A stretch of DNA of 64,000 nucleotides from Thermosynechococcus sp. HN-54 (GTDB lineage Bacteria; Cyanobacteriota; Cyanobacteriia; Thermosynechococcales; Thermosynechococcaceae). The stretch spans positions 124,001 through 188,000 of the forward strand of contig NZ_CP098039.1 of the NCBI RefSeq assembly GCF_023650955.1, given 5' to 3'. This document shows positions 17,690-27,671 of this stretch, in pieces. The notes under the pieces are model-generated. The model was not told the DNA's origin. It searched no databases and saw nothing but the letters and a program-made list of their open reading frames with translations. The position numbers and the translations under genes were made by a program. Within the stretch, counting starts at the first letter, position 1; each line of letters begins with the position of its first letter.

Positions 17690-20218
17690 GTGAAGTCTGA
17701 TCCCCCGAAGAAGTGGCGCCATCTCCTCGTTATTGAGGATCAGGAGGGTCGGCGTACCATTCCCCTAGAAGCCAGCACCTATACGATTGGGCGACATCCC
17801 AGCAACACGATTGTCCTCAAGTCGCCGATGGTTTCCCGTCAGCACGCTGTGTTGCTACGGGTGTTGGATCCCAGCAGTGGTAATTTTTTCTTTCGCCTGA
17901 TTGATGGCGATTTACAAGGGAAGCGCAGTGTCAATGGTCTGACAGTCAATGGCAAGCCCTGTCAATCCCACATTCTCCAGCATAAGGATTTGATCGTCTT
18001 TGGCGGTGATGTGCGTGCCCGCTACCACGCGATCGCGAATATTTCTGACTCCGGATTCAATCGCTACACCCGTGCCCTTGAAGCATCAAGCATCTCGGAT
18101 CAAGACGTGGCCTCTTTGGGGGGCGCCTTCATCAGCAGTGAAATGTCTGAGGTGACCGAAATCCAACTGCTACGGTTGTCCTCCTTTCCAGAGTTAAGCC
18201 CCTATCCCATCATTGAACTGGCTCCCAACGGCCAAATTACCTATCTCAACCCAGCCGCCATTCAGGAATTTCCCGATCTAGGGGAACCAGATGTGAAACA
18301 TCCGCTGCTATCGCGCCTCAAAAGCTGGTCGTTGCAGGAAAAGCGATTTTCTGTTGAAGAAATCAACGTTGGCGATCGCACCTACGAAGTGACCATTCAT
18401 ATCCTGCGGGAGAGTCAGTTAATTCGCTGCTATATCACCGACATTACCGAGCGTAAACGTTCAGAACTGGCTCTGCGCATTAGTGAGGAACGCTACGCCC
18501 TTGCGGCTGAAGCGGCAAATGATGGTCTTTGGGATTGGCAGATTAGCGATCGCTCAATGTACTATTCCCCCCGCTGGGAACTGCTGATTGGCGAAACCCC
18601 CGGTACCCTACAACCCACCATCGAGGAATGGTGGCGGCGTGTCCACCCCGATGACCTAGAGCGGTTGCGCCTGAACATAAAGGAACACCTCTTGGGCACC
18701 CGTCCCTACTTCGAGTGTGAATTTCGGATTAAACATCGCGATGGCAGTTACCGCTGGATGCGATCGCGGGGCAAAGCCCTGCGCGATGAGAAAGGCCAGC
18801 CCTACCGCATGGCTGGTTCAATGACCGATGTCACGGAGTACCACCTGATTCAGGAGCAAATTCTCCACGACGCGCTGCACGATGCGATGACGGGTCTGCC
18901 CAACCGCGTTCTCTTTATGGATCGGCTGACTCAAGCCATTACCCGCCGGGTGCGGCGTCCCAACTCCCTCTTTGCGGTGCTGTTTTTGGATGTGGATCGC
19001 TTTAAGGTGATCAACGATAGTTTGGGGCACTTGGCAGGGGATCAACTCCTGATTGGCATTGGCCAGCGACTCACGACCTGTACTCGCGCTGAGGATACGA
19101 TCGCCCGCCTTGGGGGGGATGAATTTGCCATTCTCTTGGAGGAGTTAACGAATCCCGCTCAAGCGATCGAAGTGGCAGAACGAGTGCTGGCGGCCTTGAG
19201 CCGTCCTTTTCTCCTTGAGGGGCATGAAGTTTTTACAAGTGCCAGTATTGGCATTGCCTTCCTTAGTGAGGAAAGTAAGACAGCTGAGGACTTACTGCGG
19301 GATGCAGATACGGCGATGTACCGCGCTAAATCCCTTGGCAAAGCTCGCTATGAGGTCTTCAGTATGACGATGCGTGCCCAGAGTGTTGCCCTGATGCAAA
19401 TGGAAACGGATCTACGACGGGCAGCAGAGCGGGATGAATTCTTGGTATACTATCAACCAATTGTCGATCTGTCAACCCTCAATATTGTTGGCTTTGAAAC
19501 GCTGCTGCGCTGGCAACATCCCGAACGAGGGATTGTCTCCCCCGGTGAATTCATGACTGTGGCCGAAGAAACGGGGCTGATCCTACCCATTAGTTGGTGG
19601 GTGATGGCAGAGGCCTGTCGCCAAATGCAACGCTGGGCAGCGGTCTTTCCCCGCAGTCGAAGTCTAAGTATTAGTGTCAACCTCAGTGGTCGTCATTTCC
19701 AACAGGCAGATCTGCTACTTAATTTAAGATCCATTTTGTCAGAAACTGGATTTCCAGCTGAGCGGCTGCGCCTTGAGGTGACGGAAGGGATTCTCATTGA
19801 TAACAAGGAAGTGGCGATCGCCACCCTTGAGGAAATTCGTGCCATGGGCATTGGCTTGTATATGGATGATTTTGGCACGGGCTATTCTTCCCTGAGCTAT
19901 TTGCACCGTTTTCCCATTGACACGCTAAAAATTGATCGCACGTTTATTGCAGCCCTCAATAATGAGGAATCTTCGGCAACAATTGTACACACTATTCTTA
20001 TGTTGGCTCACTCCTTGCGCCTGAAGGTGGTGGCGGAGGGGATTGAAACCCGTCAACAGTATCGCGTTCTCCAAGCCCTAGGGTGCAACTATGGTCAAGG
20101 CTATTTCTTTGCCCGCCCCCTTTCCGCCCAACAGGTGGAACAATTATTTGCGAGCCAATCTTTGCCGCACCTAGTACGCTCCGCTGCCAAAAAGCACAAT
20201 ACGCACGGTCTCCACTAG
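17690..20218 (+). CDS. FHA-PAS-PAS-GGDEF-EAL signalling protein (cyclic-di-GMP metabolism)
   Basis: An 842-residue soluble regulator. Domains in order: FHA (about 28-110, with GRHPSN and VSRQHA for phosphothreonine binding), a PAS-like domain (165-255), a PAS/PAC domain (262-385, WDWQI...RWMRSRG), GGDEF (395-560) with an intact GGDEF at 475-479 and an inhibitory I-site RAED five residues ahead, and EAL (575-830) with ETLLRW at 603-608 in place of EALLRW. Both synthase and phosphodiesterase activity are possible. The start is GTG 17690 with GAGG eight bases upstream. The FHA domain implies control by a Ser/Thr kinase. The 3' end overlaps the sugar transferase gene by 48 bases. Confidence 0.92.
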   Translation: MKSDPPKKWRHLLVIEDQEGRRTIPLEASTYTIGRHPSNTIVLKSPMVSRQHAVLLRVLDPSSGNFFFRLIDGDLQGKRSVNGLTVNGKPCQSHILQHKDLIVFGGDVRARYHAIANISDSGFNRYTRALEASSISDQDVASLGGAFISSEMSEVTEIQLLRLSSFPELSPYPIIELAPNGQITYLNPAAIQEFPDLGEPDVKHPLLSRLKSWSLQEKRFSVEEINVGDRTYEVTIHILRESQLIRCYITDITERKRSELALRISEERYALAAEAANDGLWDWQISDRSMYYSPRWELLIGETPGTLQPTIEEWWRRVHPDDLERLRLNIKEHLLGTRPYFECEFRIKHRDGSYRWMRSRGKALRDEKGQPYRMAGSMTDVTEYHLIQEQILHDALHDAMTGLPNRVLFMDRLTQAITRRVRRPNSLFAVLFLDVDRFKVINDSLGHLAGDQLLIGIGQRLTTCTRAEDTIARLGGDEFAILLEELTNPAQAIEVAERVLAALSRPFLLEGHEVFTSASIGIAFLSEESKTAEDLLRDADTAMYRAKSLGKARYEVFSMTMRAQSVALMQMETDLRRAAERDEFLVYYQPIVDLSTLNIVGFETLLRWQHPERGIVSPGEFMTVAEETGLILPISWWVMAEACRQMQRWAAVFPRSRSLSISVNLSGRHFQQADLLLNLRSILSETGFPAERLRLEVTEGILIDNKEVAIATLEEIRAMGIGLYMDDFGTGYSSLSYLHRFPIDTLKIDRTFIAALNNEESSATIVHTILMLAHSLRLKVVAEGIETRQQYRVLQALGCNYGQGYFFARPLSAQQVEQLFASQSLPHLVRSAAKKHNTHGLH

Positions 20219-21592
20219 AATTTCCAAATCCAGATTAAGAGACCAATTGTCAATGTAGTAGAGATCAAGGCACGCCGCTTCATCAAAGTTACCAATCTCA
20301 GAGCGGCCAGAAATTTGCCACAGCCCCGTAATTCCCGGCATGACCTGATGGCGAATATGATGCCAAGAATGAAAACGGGCAACATCCCGCAGGGGAAGCG
20401 GACGCGGCCCCACCAAACTCATGTCTCCCCAGAGGACATTAAACAGTTGCGGCAGTTCATCAATGCTGGTCTTGCGCAGGAAACTGCCGAGGCGGGTGCG
20501 GCGGGGGTCGTTTTTCACCTTAAAGAGAATGCCATCGGCGGATTCATTTTGTGCCTCCAACTGAGCTTGGAGTTGGGGTGCATCGGCACGCATGGTGCGA
20601 AATTTCCACATCTGAAAGACCTGTCCATGGAGTCCCACCCGCTCTTGGCGGAAGAAGATAGGGCCAGGGGAGGTGAGTTTGATGGCGATCGCCACCACGA
20701 TAAATAAAGGCGCGAGCACGACAATGCCAATGAGTGCCAAGATCACATCCAAATAGCGCTTCAGCCGATACTCCCAGCCATTGAGGTAGGTCATATCCAC
20801 CCGTAGGGTCGGCAAAGCGGCAACAATTTCTGGCGTACCACGGCGGTAGAGCATTTCCAAGCTGGAGGGGATTAAGCGTAGGGCAATGCCATGTTGTCGT
20901 AGTTGCCAATAGAGTGCTGAAGCAAGATGGGCTGGGGGGAGGCCTTCCACAATCACCTCTTGGGCTTGACAGTTGAGAATCTCGGTCAAGGTTTCTGGTT
21001 CATTGGCCATGGTGGCGATCGCGCTGCCGACAATTTTGTAATTGGAACGTTGCTCCAGCAGGCTACTGAGATACGCCTGCCGCTCTGGAGGCGCTACGAG
21101 AAAAGCCCGTATCGGTCGCCGTAGGGTCCAAATTTTGAAGGCTAAACTCACGCCTAAACGCAGGATCACGGGGAATAGAACACTGAGACTCCAAGCACTA
21201 AAAAACAGCGAGCGCGGCAAATCTACCTTGGGATCATAGAAGTAGGCGATCGCCAGCGCCAACAAATAGCCCAAGCTCAGCACCTTGGCCAGCCGCAGAT
21301 AATTTTTCCAATGGCCGCGCGGGTGATACAGCCCACTCACGGCAATCAAAAACAACAGACCCGCTGCAAAGAACCAAAAAACACTGGGCAATCCCAGCCA
21401 GTACCAAGCCGCCAGATCAGGAGGTAACGGCGCATAAAAGCGATTCAGTTGCAGCCCGAGTTTCCAAGCTAGCACCAACCCCACTAAATCACTTGCCAAT
21501 AGCAACAGGGCAAAGGCGGTTTCTGAGCGCAACCACATCCGACGGCAGCGAGGTGCCCGAATATCACGGGGAGAAGCTTGAGACCGCATCAT
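20171..21592 (-). CDS. Polyprenyl-phosphate sugar-1-phosphate transferase (WcaJ/CpsE type)
   Basis: Transfers a sugar phosphate to undecaprenyl phosphate to begin an exopolysaccharide repeat unit at the inner membrane. The N-terminal half has four membrane helices and a degenerate nucleotide-binding domain. A fifth helix ([20 protein letters not shown]) precedes the catalytic domain, which shows [31 protein letters not shown] and [10 protein letters not shown]. About 473 residues from ATG 21592; a second ATG is adjacent at 21589. It fits functionally with gmd/fcl and the TolC-like gene. Its 3' end overlaps the c-di-GMP protein gene, which is notable since that messenger often controls exopolysaccharide. 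Confidence 0.92.
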   Translation of the reverse strand: MMRSQASPRDIRAPRCRRMWLRSETAFALLLLASDLVGLVLAWKLGLQLNRFYAPLPPDLAAWYWLGLPSVFWFFAAGLLFLIAVSGLYHPRGHWKNYLRLAKVLSLGYLLALAIAYFYDPKVDLPRSLFFSAWSLSVLFPVILRLGVSLAFKIWTLRRPIRAFLVAPPERQAYLSSLLEQRSNYKIVGSAIATMANEPETLTEILNCQAQEVIVEGLPPAHLASALYWQLRQHGIALRLIPSSLEMLYRRGTPEIVAALPTLRVDMTYLNGWEYRLKRYLDVILALIGIVVLAPLFIVVAIAIKLTSPGPIFFRQERVGLHGQVFQMWKFRTMRADAPQLQAQLEAQNESADGILFKVKNDPRRTRLGSFLRKTSIDELPQLFNVLWGDMSLVGPRPLPLRDVARFHSWHHIRHQVMPGITGLWQISGRSEIGNFDEAACLDLYYIDNWSLNLDLEILVETVRIVLFGSGAY

Positions 21593-21736
21593 GGAGCAGC
21601 ACAACAACAATGGCTAGGGTTTAGTATTCCGCAGAACCGCAGGGGGCGATCGCGGTGCAATATCTCTTTGCAGACTCCAATAAATGCTTGAGAATGAGGG
21701 ATAGACAGCCTATGAACCAAAATCCCTCAAGCGCCC

Positions 21737-22249
21737 ATGTCCAGCGATTTCATTTACCCTTCCACCCTCTTGCTCACCAGCCTCCTGGCCGTCGGATTTG
21801 TGTTTTTTATTCGTGCCTCTACGAAAGAACGCATTGAAACCAAAGAATGGCTCATTGCCCAGCCCATTGCCGAGCTAGCTCCCCGTCTCAAGCAGTATTT
21901 TCAGCAGCGTGGCTACCGCCTGCACAGCGTCAGTGCCGATGGCAGTGAAGTGACCTTTCAGGGAAATGTTGCCGCCAGTCCCTTTGTGGCCGCATTGCTC
22001 CTTGCCTTGGCCGTTTCCAGTGCCACCGCCATTGCCCTTGTACTGACCGTTCTCTTTCCCGATCGCGGCATTCTTGCCTTTGGCCTGATTGGTCTGACCC
22101 CCATTGCCCCTTGGTTTTATTGGCGAGGTGCCCAGCGACTTGAAACGGTTAGGCTCTCGTTGCAACCCCAATCGGATATCACCCAAGTCACCCTAGAGGG
22201 ACATCGCGATGAACTAATCACCTTCGAGGATACATTGCTGCGGGCTTAG
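21737..22249 (+). CDS. Cofactor assembly of complex C subunit B (CCB2/CCB4-like)
   Basis: A 170-residue membrane protein resembling the cyanobacterial homologues of plastid CCB2/CCB4, needed to attach haem ci to cytochrome b6 of the b6f complex. One helix lies at residues 9-25 and a helical hairpin at about 75-125. The soluble segments KEWLIAQPIAELAPRLKQYF and the C-terminal VRLSLQ region match my memory of the family. No haem-ligand motif is expected. It starts at an ATG 144 bases from the divergent sugar transferase gene. The assignment rests on overall resemblance, so it is moderate. Confidence 0.6.
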   Translation: MSSDFIYPSTLLLTSLLAVGFVFFIRASTKERIETKEWLIAQPIAELAPRLKQYFQQRGYRLHSVSADGSEVTFQGNVAASPFVAALLLALAVSSATAIALVLTVLFPDRGILAFGLIGLTPIAPWFYWRGAQRLETVRLSLQPQSDITQVTLEGHRDELITFEDTLLRA

Positions 22250-22353
22250 GCCTAGGTGGGGGGTATTCTCAAGTCAGGTGCATAACCAAGGAAACAGCAC
22301 AGGATAATCTTTTGACCACCTGTGATAGAAGGACAATAACTTACTCCCCAACC

Positions 22354-22914
22354 ATGACTGACACCGACCAGCGCACCTTTGGTCAGCTCCTTCTTGACCT
22401 TGACATTCACCTTAGTCCAGAAGCGGTGGATCGTTTGGAGGGCAAATTTCGGGTTTATTTAGCCTGTAGGGGGTATCCCTTAACGACAGTGCCCTACTGT
22501 AGTGTCGAGCGCCACACTGACAGCAATGGTCGCTTGATTGCCGAAACGGTCAAGCCCAGTTCCCTTGAAATGAGCGCCTCCTTTGAGCGGGCTTGTCAAT
22601 GTGCTCAGATGTCCCTGAGTCACCTCAGTGCGATGACCGAACGCTTCCTAGCGGACTTGCACGAGTTGGCAACTGGCCATGGCTATCCGCGACGGTTGGG
22701 CACTGACTTAGCACGGGGCATTTTGGCCAATTATTGGCAGGACTGGAGCCAAGAGCGTTTTTACCAATGGGCAATGTGGCTCGTGGAAAATTACACCAAT
22801 GAATCGACGGAAGAAATTCGTGAATTGAGCGAACTCTATGAAACAGCCTTAGAAATTTATGATCAGTTGTTTCGGGATTATTGCGGCTTTTCACCACGTC
22901 TAGGGGCGAAATAA
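22354..22914 (+). CDS. Conserved hypothetical protein, function unknown
   Basis: Not recognised. The 186-residue protein is soluble and mostly helical, with many aromatic residues (YWQDWSQERFYQWAMW) and an acidic helix (ESTEEIRELSELYETALEIYDQ) near the C terminus. Cysteines are scattered without a metal-binding spacing. No signal peptide or membrane segment is visible. The start is ATG 22354 (MTDTDQ); an upstream in-frame TTG at 22312 is less likely. It lies 105 bases before dxs on the same strand. Confidence 0.6.
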   Translation: MTDTDQRTFGQLLLDLDIHLSPEAVDRLEGKFRVYLACRGYPLTTVPYCSVERHTDSNGRLIAETVKPSSLEMSASFERACQCAQMSLSHLSAMTERFLADLHELATGHGYPRRLGTDLARGILANYWQDWSQERFYQWAMWLVENYTNESTEEIRELSELYETALEIYDQLFRDYCGFSPRLGAK

Positions 22915-23018
22915 TGCCCAACTTCGGTGGGGGACTTTGCTAGAATCAGTCAACAGATAGTTTTTCTGTGGTCAGTGGTAAGCTATCCCCCCTAGGTATC
23001 TTGCGAGGTCGGGTTTCT

Positions 23019-24932
23019 ATGCACTTAAGTGAACTCACCCATCCCAACCAGTTGCATGGGTTGTCTATTGCCCAATTAACCCAAATTGCCGCCCAAATCC
23101 GTGACAAACATTTGGAAACGGTGGCAGCAACGGGGGGACACCTTGGACCGGGCTTGGGGGTTGTCGAACTCACCCTCGCACTCTACCAAACCCTTGACTT
23201 AGACAGAGATCGCGTGGTTTGGGATGTGGGACATCAAGCCTACCCCCACAAGATGCTAACGGGTCGCTACAACAATTTCCATACCCTGCGGCAAAAAGGG
23301 GGGATTGCTGGCTATCTCAATCTACGGGAAAGTCCCTTTGATCACTTTGGGGCAGGTCATGCCTCCACGAGTATTTCGGCAGCTTTGGGGATGGCGATCG
23401 CCCGCGATCTCAAAGGAGAGAAGTTCAAAGTCGTGGCCATTATTGGCGATGGTGCGCTGACGGGGGGAATGGCGCTAGAAGCGATTAACCATGCCGGCCA
23501 CTTGCCCCACACTAACCTGATGGTGGTGCTCAACGACAATGAGATGTCCATTTCCCCCAATGTGGGCGCGATTCCCCGCTATCTGAATAAAATCCGCCTC
23601 TCACCGCAGGTGCAATTTATTACTGATAACCTCGAAGAGCAGTTCAAACATATCCCCTTCTTTGGTGAAAATCTAACCCCGGAGATGCAGCGCATTAAGG
23701 AGGGCATGAAACGCCTTGCGGTTCCTAAGGTGGGTGCCGTCTTTGAGGAATTGGGCTTTACCTACGTTGGTCCGGTGGACGGCCACAATTTGGAAGAACT
23801 CATTACCACATTCCAACATGCCCATACGATTCCCGGTCCTGTGCTGGTTCACGTGGCAACGGTTAAGGGCAAAGGCTACGCGATCGCCGAAAAAGACAAG
23901 GTGGGCTACCATGCCCAAAATCCCTTTGACCTAGTGACGGGCAAAGCCAAGCCCTCCAGCAAACCCAAGCCCCCTAGCTATTCCAAGGTCTTTGGTGAAA
24001 CCCTGACCAAATTGGCGGAAAATGACCCGCGCATTATTGGGATTACGGCAGCCATGGCGACGGGAACGGGTTTAGATATTCTGCAAAAACGGGTACCGAA
24101 GCAGTACATTGATGTTGGGATTGCCGAGCAACACGCTGTCACGATGGCCGCAGGCATGGCCACCCAAGGAATGCGCCCTGTCGCTGCGATTTACTCCACT
24201 TTCTTGCAGCGCGCCTACGATCAAATTGTCCACGATGTCTGCATCCAAAAACTGCCAGTCTTTTTCTGTATGGATCGGGCGGGGATTGTCGGTGCCGATG
24301 GCCCAACCCACCAAGGGATGTACGACATTGCCTATTTGCGCTGCCTGCCCAATATGGTGCTGATGGCACCCAAGGACGAGGCGGAACTGCAACGGATGAT
24401 TGTGACCGGGATCAACTACATCGAGGGCCCGATCGCCCTGCGCTACCCACGCGGCAATGGCTATGGTGTCGCCCTCATGGAGGAAGGCTGGGAACCCCTC
24501 GAAATCGGCAAAGGGGAACTCCTACGCCCTGGTGAAGATATTCTCTTGGTGGCCTACGGCTCAATGGTCTATCCGGCGATGCAAGTGGCGGAAATCCTCA
24601 AGGAACACGGCATGAGTGCCGCAGTGATCAATGCCCGCTTTGCCAAACCGCTAGATACTGAGTTGATTCTGCCTTTGGCGAAACAAATTGGCCGCGTGGT
24701 CACTTTAGAAGAAGGCTGTCTGATGGGGGGCTTCGGCTCAGCGGTACTCGAGGCGCTCCAAGAGGCGGATATTCTGGTGCCGGTGTTGCGTTTGGGAGTA
24801 CCGGATATCTTGGTGGAACACGCTAGCCCCGATGAATCAAAAGCTGACTTAGGACTCACACCCCCACAAATGGCTAAAACGATCATGCAAAAGTTTGGGG
24901 TTGCTCAACCAACGGTTGTCACTGCCTCTTAG
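23019..24932 (+). CDS. dxs: 1-deoxy-D-xylulose-5-phosphate synthase
   Basis: A thiamine-diphosphate enzyme joining pyruvate and glyceraldehyde 3-phosphate, the first step of the MEP isoprenoid pathway that feeds carotenoids, chlorophyll phytol and quinones. At 637 residues it is full length. [10 protein letters not shown] carries the conserved histidine, [13 protein letters not shown]...NDN is the TPP/Mg motif, and the transketolase pyrimidine-domain segment with the conserved Glu ([11 protein letters not shown]) lies mid-protein. The start is ATG 23019 (MHLSELTHP). A -10-like TAGAAT is at 22941-22946, without a clear -35. The stop overlaps that of the convergent ketoacyl synthase by four bases. 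Confidence 0.97.
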   Translation: MHLSELTHPNQLHGLSIAQLTQIAAQIRDKHLETVAATGGHLGPGLGVVELTLALYQTLDLDRDRVVWDVGHQAYPHKMLTGRYNNFHTLRQKGGIAGYLNLRESPFDHFGAGHASTSISAALGMAIARDLKGEKFKVVAIIGDGALTGGMALEAINHAGHLPHTNLMVVLNDNEMSISPNVGAIPRYLNKIRLSPQVQFITDNLEEQFKHIPFFGENLTPEMQRIKEGMKRLAVPKVGAVFEELGFTYVGPVDGHNLEELITTFQHAHTIPGPVLVHVATVKGKGYAIAEKDKVGYHAQNPFDLVTGKAKPSSKPKPPSYSKVFGETLTKLAENDPRIIGITAAMATGTGLDILQKRVPKQYIDVGIAEQHAVTMAAGMATQGMRPVAAIYSTFLQRAYDQIVHDVCIQKLPVFFCMDRAGIVGADGPTHQGMYDIAYLRCLPNMVLMAPKDEAELQRMIVTGINYIEGPIALRYPRGNGYGVALMEEGWEPLEIGKGELLRPGEDILLVAYGSMVYPAMQVAEILKEHGMSAAVINARFAKPLDTELILPLAKQIGRVVTLEEGCLMGGFGSAVLEALQEADILVPVLRLGVPDILVEHASPDESKADLGLTPPQMAKTIMQKFGVAQPTVVTAS

Positions 24933-26023
24933 GGATGGGCGAGGACAATCACGGCGTTTTGCCCGCCAAAGCCATAACTACAGCAGAGAATGTGCTCTAA
25001 ATGGGCAGAACGTGTCTGTTGGACAATGTCCAAGTTGAAGTCGGGGGTCTGACAGCCAACGCAGGGGGGAATTTGCTGCTCCCGTAAGGATAAGCATGAG
25101 AGGGCAATCGCGATCGCGCCCGCAGCACCGAGGGTGTGCCCAAGGGCACCTTTGTGACTGGTGACGGGAATGGCTTGGCCAAAGAGGGTCTGAATCCAAG
25201 CCGCTTCAGCAGCATCATTGCGCAGTGTGCCCGTACCGTGACTATGGATACAGTCAATGTCTGGCGGTGTCAGCTGAGCCTGAGCCAAGGCTTTTTGAAT
25301 GGCAAGGAGGGCACCTGTCTGGTTGACGCTGGGAGCGGCGATATTCTCGGCATCGGCACTTAGACCCACCCCAACAATTCGGGCATAGGGTTCAATGCCT
25401 CGCGATCGCGCCCGTGCCTCGGACTCTAAAACCACAATGGCACCGCCGGCCGCTAAGCCAAATCCCTGCCGCTGGCGATCGAAGGGAGCTGCCCGCTCCT
25501 GAGCCAATACCCCCAACTGGCGAAACCCGGCTAAGGTTAAGGGCGAGACCGCCGACTCGACCCCGCCCGCCAACACTAGATCACACCTGCCCTGTTCAAT
25601 GAGGAATGCCCCTTGGGCAATCGCCCATAATCCTGTGGCACAGGCGGCTGTGGGGTTGAGAACTATCCCTTGAATGCCGGCAATTTGTGCCACTTGCTGA
25701 GATACAGCGGCGGGTAAGGTTTGTAACCAAGTCTGTCGCGAAAGAGAAGGCTGCCGTAACCATCTTTCCCACTGAGCTTGAAAGCCCCGACTGGATCCGA
25801 CCACTACCCCAGCACCGCCCAGGGGAGCTGTTAATTTTGCATCGTTGAGCGCTTGAGTCGTCGTCGTTGCAATGATTTTCTCGACCGCCAAGGTTGTTGC
25901 TCCCACCAGCCCGTCAGGCGTGGCTATCAGTGCCGTTTTCCCCTGACAATAGCGCTGCCACGTGGCGATCGCACTCTCCCCCAGCGCTGTCCACAGCCCA
26001 ATGCCAGTAATAACAACATTCAC
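24929..26023 (-). CDS. Short beta-ketoacyl-ACP synthase (FabF-like)
   Basis: A 364-residue thiolase-fold condensing enzyme with the Cys-His-His triad in place: C128 in [11 protein letters not shown]262 in [12 protein letters not shown]296 in [15 protein letters not shown]. It is about 50 residues shorter than FabF, mostly in the N-terminal half, and quite divergent there. Acyl-chain substrate and pathway are unclear; it may be a second KAS beside housekeeping FabF, or serve a special lipid. No acyl carrier protein or other fatty-acid genes are nearby. It is divergent from cutA with a 31-base gap. Confidence 0.85.
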   Translation of the reverse strand: MNVVITGIGLWTALGESAIATWQRYCQGKTALIATPDGLVGATTLAVEKIIATTTTQALNDAKLTAPLGGAGVVVGSSRGFQAQWERWLRQPSLSRQTWLQTLPAAVSQQVAQIAGIQGIVLNPTAACATGLWAIAQGAFLIEQGRCDLVLAGGVESAVSPLTLAGFRQLGVLAQERAAPFDRQRQGFGLAAGGAIVVLESEARARSRGIEPYARIVGVGLSADAENIAAPSVNQTGALLAIQKALAQAQLTPPDIDCIHSHGTGTLRNDAAEAAWIQTLFGQAIPVTSHKGALGHTLGAAGAIAIALSCLSLREQQIPPCVGCQTPDFNLDIVQQTRSAHLEHILCCSYGFGGQNAVIVLAHP

Positions 26024-26054
26024 TGCACGATTTTATTGAAGATTTGTTCAGGAT

Positions 26055-26432
26055 ATGATCGACATCATCAAGGGTGACGCGAGGACAGTAGGCTTGGAAA
26101 CGGCAACAGAGTACTGTGTGGTGATTGTTACCACTGCTACGGAAACTGAAGCACTCTCTTTAGCCGATCAACTGGTGGCTGAGCACCTAGCCGCCTGTGT
26201 GCAGGTTCTACCTATTCGATCAATATACCGCTGGCAGGGGGCAGTGCATCGCGATTCCGAATGGCAACTGCTGATTAAAACCCGTACTGCCCTGTTTGAG
26301 CAGGTGCGCGATCGCCTCCTGACATTACACAGTTATGAAGTTCCAGAAATCATTGCCCTGCCAATTATTGCCGGTTCTCCTACCTACTTGAGTTGGATCA
26401 AAGACCAAACTCAAAAAATCTCTAGAGGTTAA
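26055..26432 (+). CDS. cutA: Divalent cation tolerance protein CutA
   Basis: A small trimeric ferredoxin-like-fold protein linked to copper tolerance. The family pattern is visible: VVIVTTATETEALSLADQLV at the N-terminal strand/helix, LAACVQVLPIRSIYRWQGAV, and SYEVPEIIALPI near the C terminus. The 125 residues include a 17-residue N-terminal extension before the usual core, so a later start is possible; ATG 26055 is used. The gene is followed after only two bases by the DarT-DarG fusion, so the two may be co-transcribed although no functional link is known. Confidence 0.9.
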   Translation: MIDIIKGDARTVGLETATEYCVVIVTTATETEALSLADQLVAEHLAACVQVLPIRSIYRWQGAVHRDSEWQLLIKTRTALFEQVRDRLLTLHSYEVPEIIALPIIAGSPTYLSWIKDQTQKISRG

Positions 26433-26434
26433 GA

Positions 26435-27601
26435 ATGCCTGAATTCAAGATCAAAAGCTTGTATTACATTACCCATGTGAACAACCTTCCCTCTATCTTC
26501 CAACATGGAATCCTTGCACATGAGCAAGTCGTAGAACGCGGTCTTTCCCCCACACCCATCTATAACGCAGAAATCGTTGCGCGTCGGCAACACCGTCTCA
26601 CGCCAAATGGTCAGAGTCTATGGCAGTATGCCAACCTCTATTTTCAACCCCGAAATCCCATGCTTTATAAAGTACTCAGTGAAATCAATAAAAGCAATGT
26701 TGTCATTTTAGGAATTAAACCCCGTGTCCTAGATACCAAAGGAACCTTGATTGCTTTAGGGAATGCAGCCCACTCAGTTACTGAAATCCGCGATGTTAAA
26801 ACTGGATTACAAATCATCTATCGCGATTATTGGAGCATTCTCTATAATGACTGGTGGAAAACTGAAGATGGCACAAAACGAAAAATTATGGCAGAATGCC
26901 TGATTCCAAAAGTGGTTCCCCCCACTGAGATTCATTCTGTCTATGTTGTAAATCAAGAGATGGCAGAGCGCCTTCGACAACAGTTCAGTTCTGTCGAAGT
27001 CGTAGTTGAACCACACATGTTTTTCCAGCCCCGACGACGTGCTGCAATTACGAGCCATCTATCTTGGGTGGATGGAGATATGTTCTTCTCCCAAATGCAA
27101 ACCTTAACAATTAGTGTCAATACTGTCGGTGTGATGGGTAAGGGATTAGCCTCACGGGCAAAATATCAATTTCCGGATATGTACGTCGTCTATCAAGATG
27201 TCTGCAAGAAAAAGCAACTTACAATGGGCAAACCATATTTGTATAAACGTGAAGCTTCCCTAGACAGCGATTTAGCGGATGAGCCTTTGAGCTTACCCAA
27301 CTTGAATGCTAATAAATGGTTTTTACTCTTTCCGACTAAAACTCACTGGAAACAATCGTCTGACATTACAGGAATTGAGCGAGGCTTGCAATGGTTAGTG
27401 GATAGCTATCAAGCAGAAGGCATTCAATCTCTTGCTGTTCCCGCCCTTGGCTGCGGCTTGGGGGGTCTAGACTGGAGAGAAATAGGACCACTGATGTGTC
27501 GTTATCTTTCACAAATGCAGATTCAAGTTGCTATTTACTTGCCCCAAGAACAAGAGGTGCCGGCAGAGTTTTTAACGAGGGATTTTCTACTAGCCGCCTA
27601 A
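26435..27601 (+). CDS. Single-chain DarT-DarG: DNA ADP-ribosyltransferase toxin fused to macrodomain antitoxin
   Basis: A 388-residue two-domain protein. Residues 5-205 match DarT (DUF4433): YYITHVNNLPSI with H14, YFQPRNPMLY with R73, and a catalytic-type glutamate E154 in KIMAECLIP. DarT modifies thymidine in single-stranded DNA. Residues 208-388 match the DarG macrodomain that removes the mark: GDMFF, VNTVGVMGKGLASRAK (229-243), FPTKTHWK with K302, and PALGCGLGGLDW (336-347). The pair is normally two adjacent genes; here it is one frame without stop or frameshift. AGAGG lies six bases before ATG 26435. The gene looks more AT-rich than its neighbours, suggesting transfer. Confidence 0.85.
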   Translation: MPEFKIKSLYYITHVNNLPSIFQHGILAHEQVVERGLSPTPIYNAEIVARRQHRLTPNGQSLWQYANLYFQPRNPMLYKVLSEINKSNVVILGIKPRVLDTKGTLIALGNAAHSVTEIRDVKTGLQIIYRDYWSILYNDWWKTEDGTKRKIMAECLIPKVVPPTEIHSVYVVNQEMAERLRQQFSSVEVVVEPHMFFQPRRRAAITSHLSWVDGDMFFSQMQTLTISVNTVGVMGKGLASRAKYQFPDMYVVYQDVCKKKQLTMGKPYLYKREASLDSDLADEPLSLPNLNANKWFLLFPTKTHWKQSSDITGIERGLQWLVDSYQAEGIQSLAVPALGCGLGGLDWREIGPLMCRYLSQMQIQVAIYLPQEQEVPAEFLTRDFLLAA

Positions 27602-27636
27602 GGTGGCCGTTATTGCCCCAACTGCCTAGCAGGGTC

Positions 27637-27665
27637 TAGACATGCCCCCACCGCAAACTTAAGAT
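27637..27665 (+). promoter_or_regulatory. Candidate promoter of the devC-like gene, possibly leaderless
   Basis: TAGACA (27637-27642), a 17-base spacer and TAAGAT (27660-27665) form a good sigma-70-type promoter. The -10 box ends six bases before ATG 27672, so transcription would begin at or next to the start codon. Confidence 0.45.
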
Positions 27666-27671
27666 AGAAAA

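Noticed and set aside
26807-27058. Minus-strand 83-codon frame within the DarT part
   Set aside because: It is a shadow of the conserved plus-strand frame, which has motifs on both sides.
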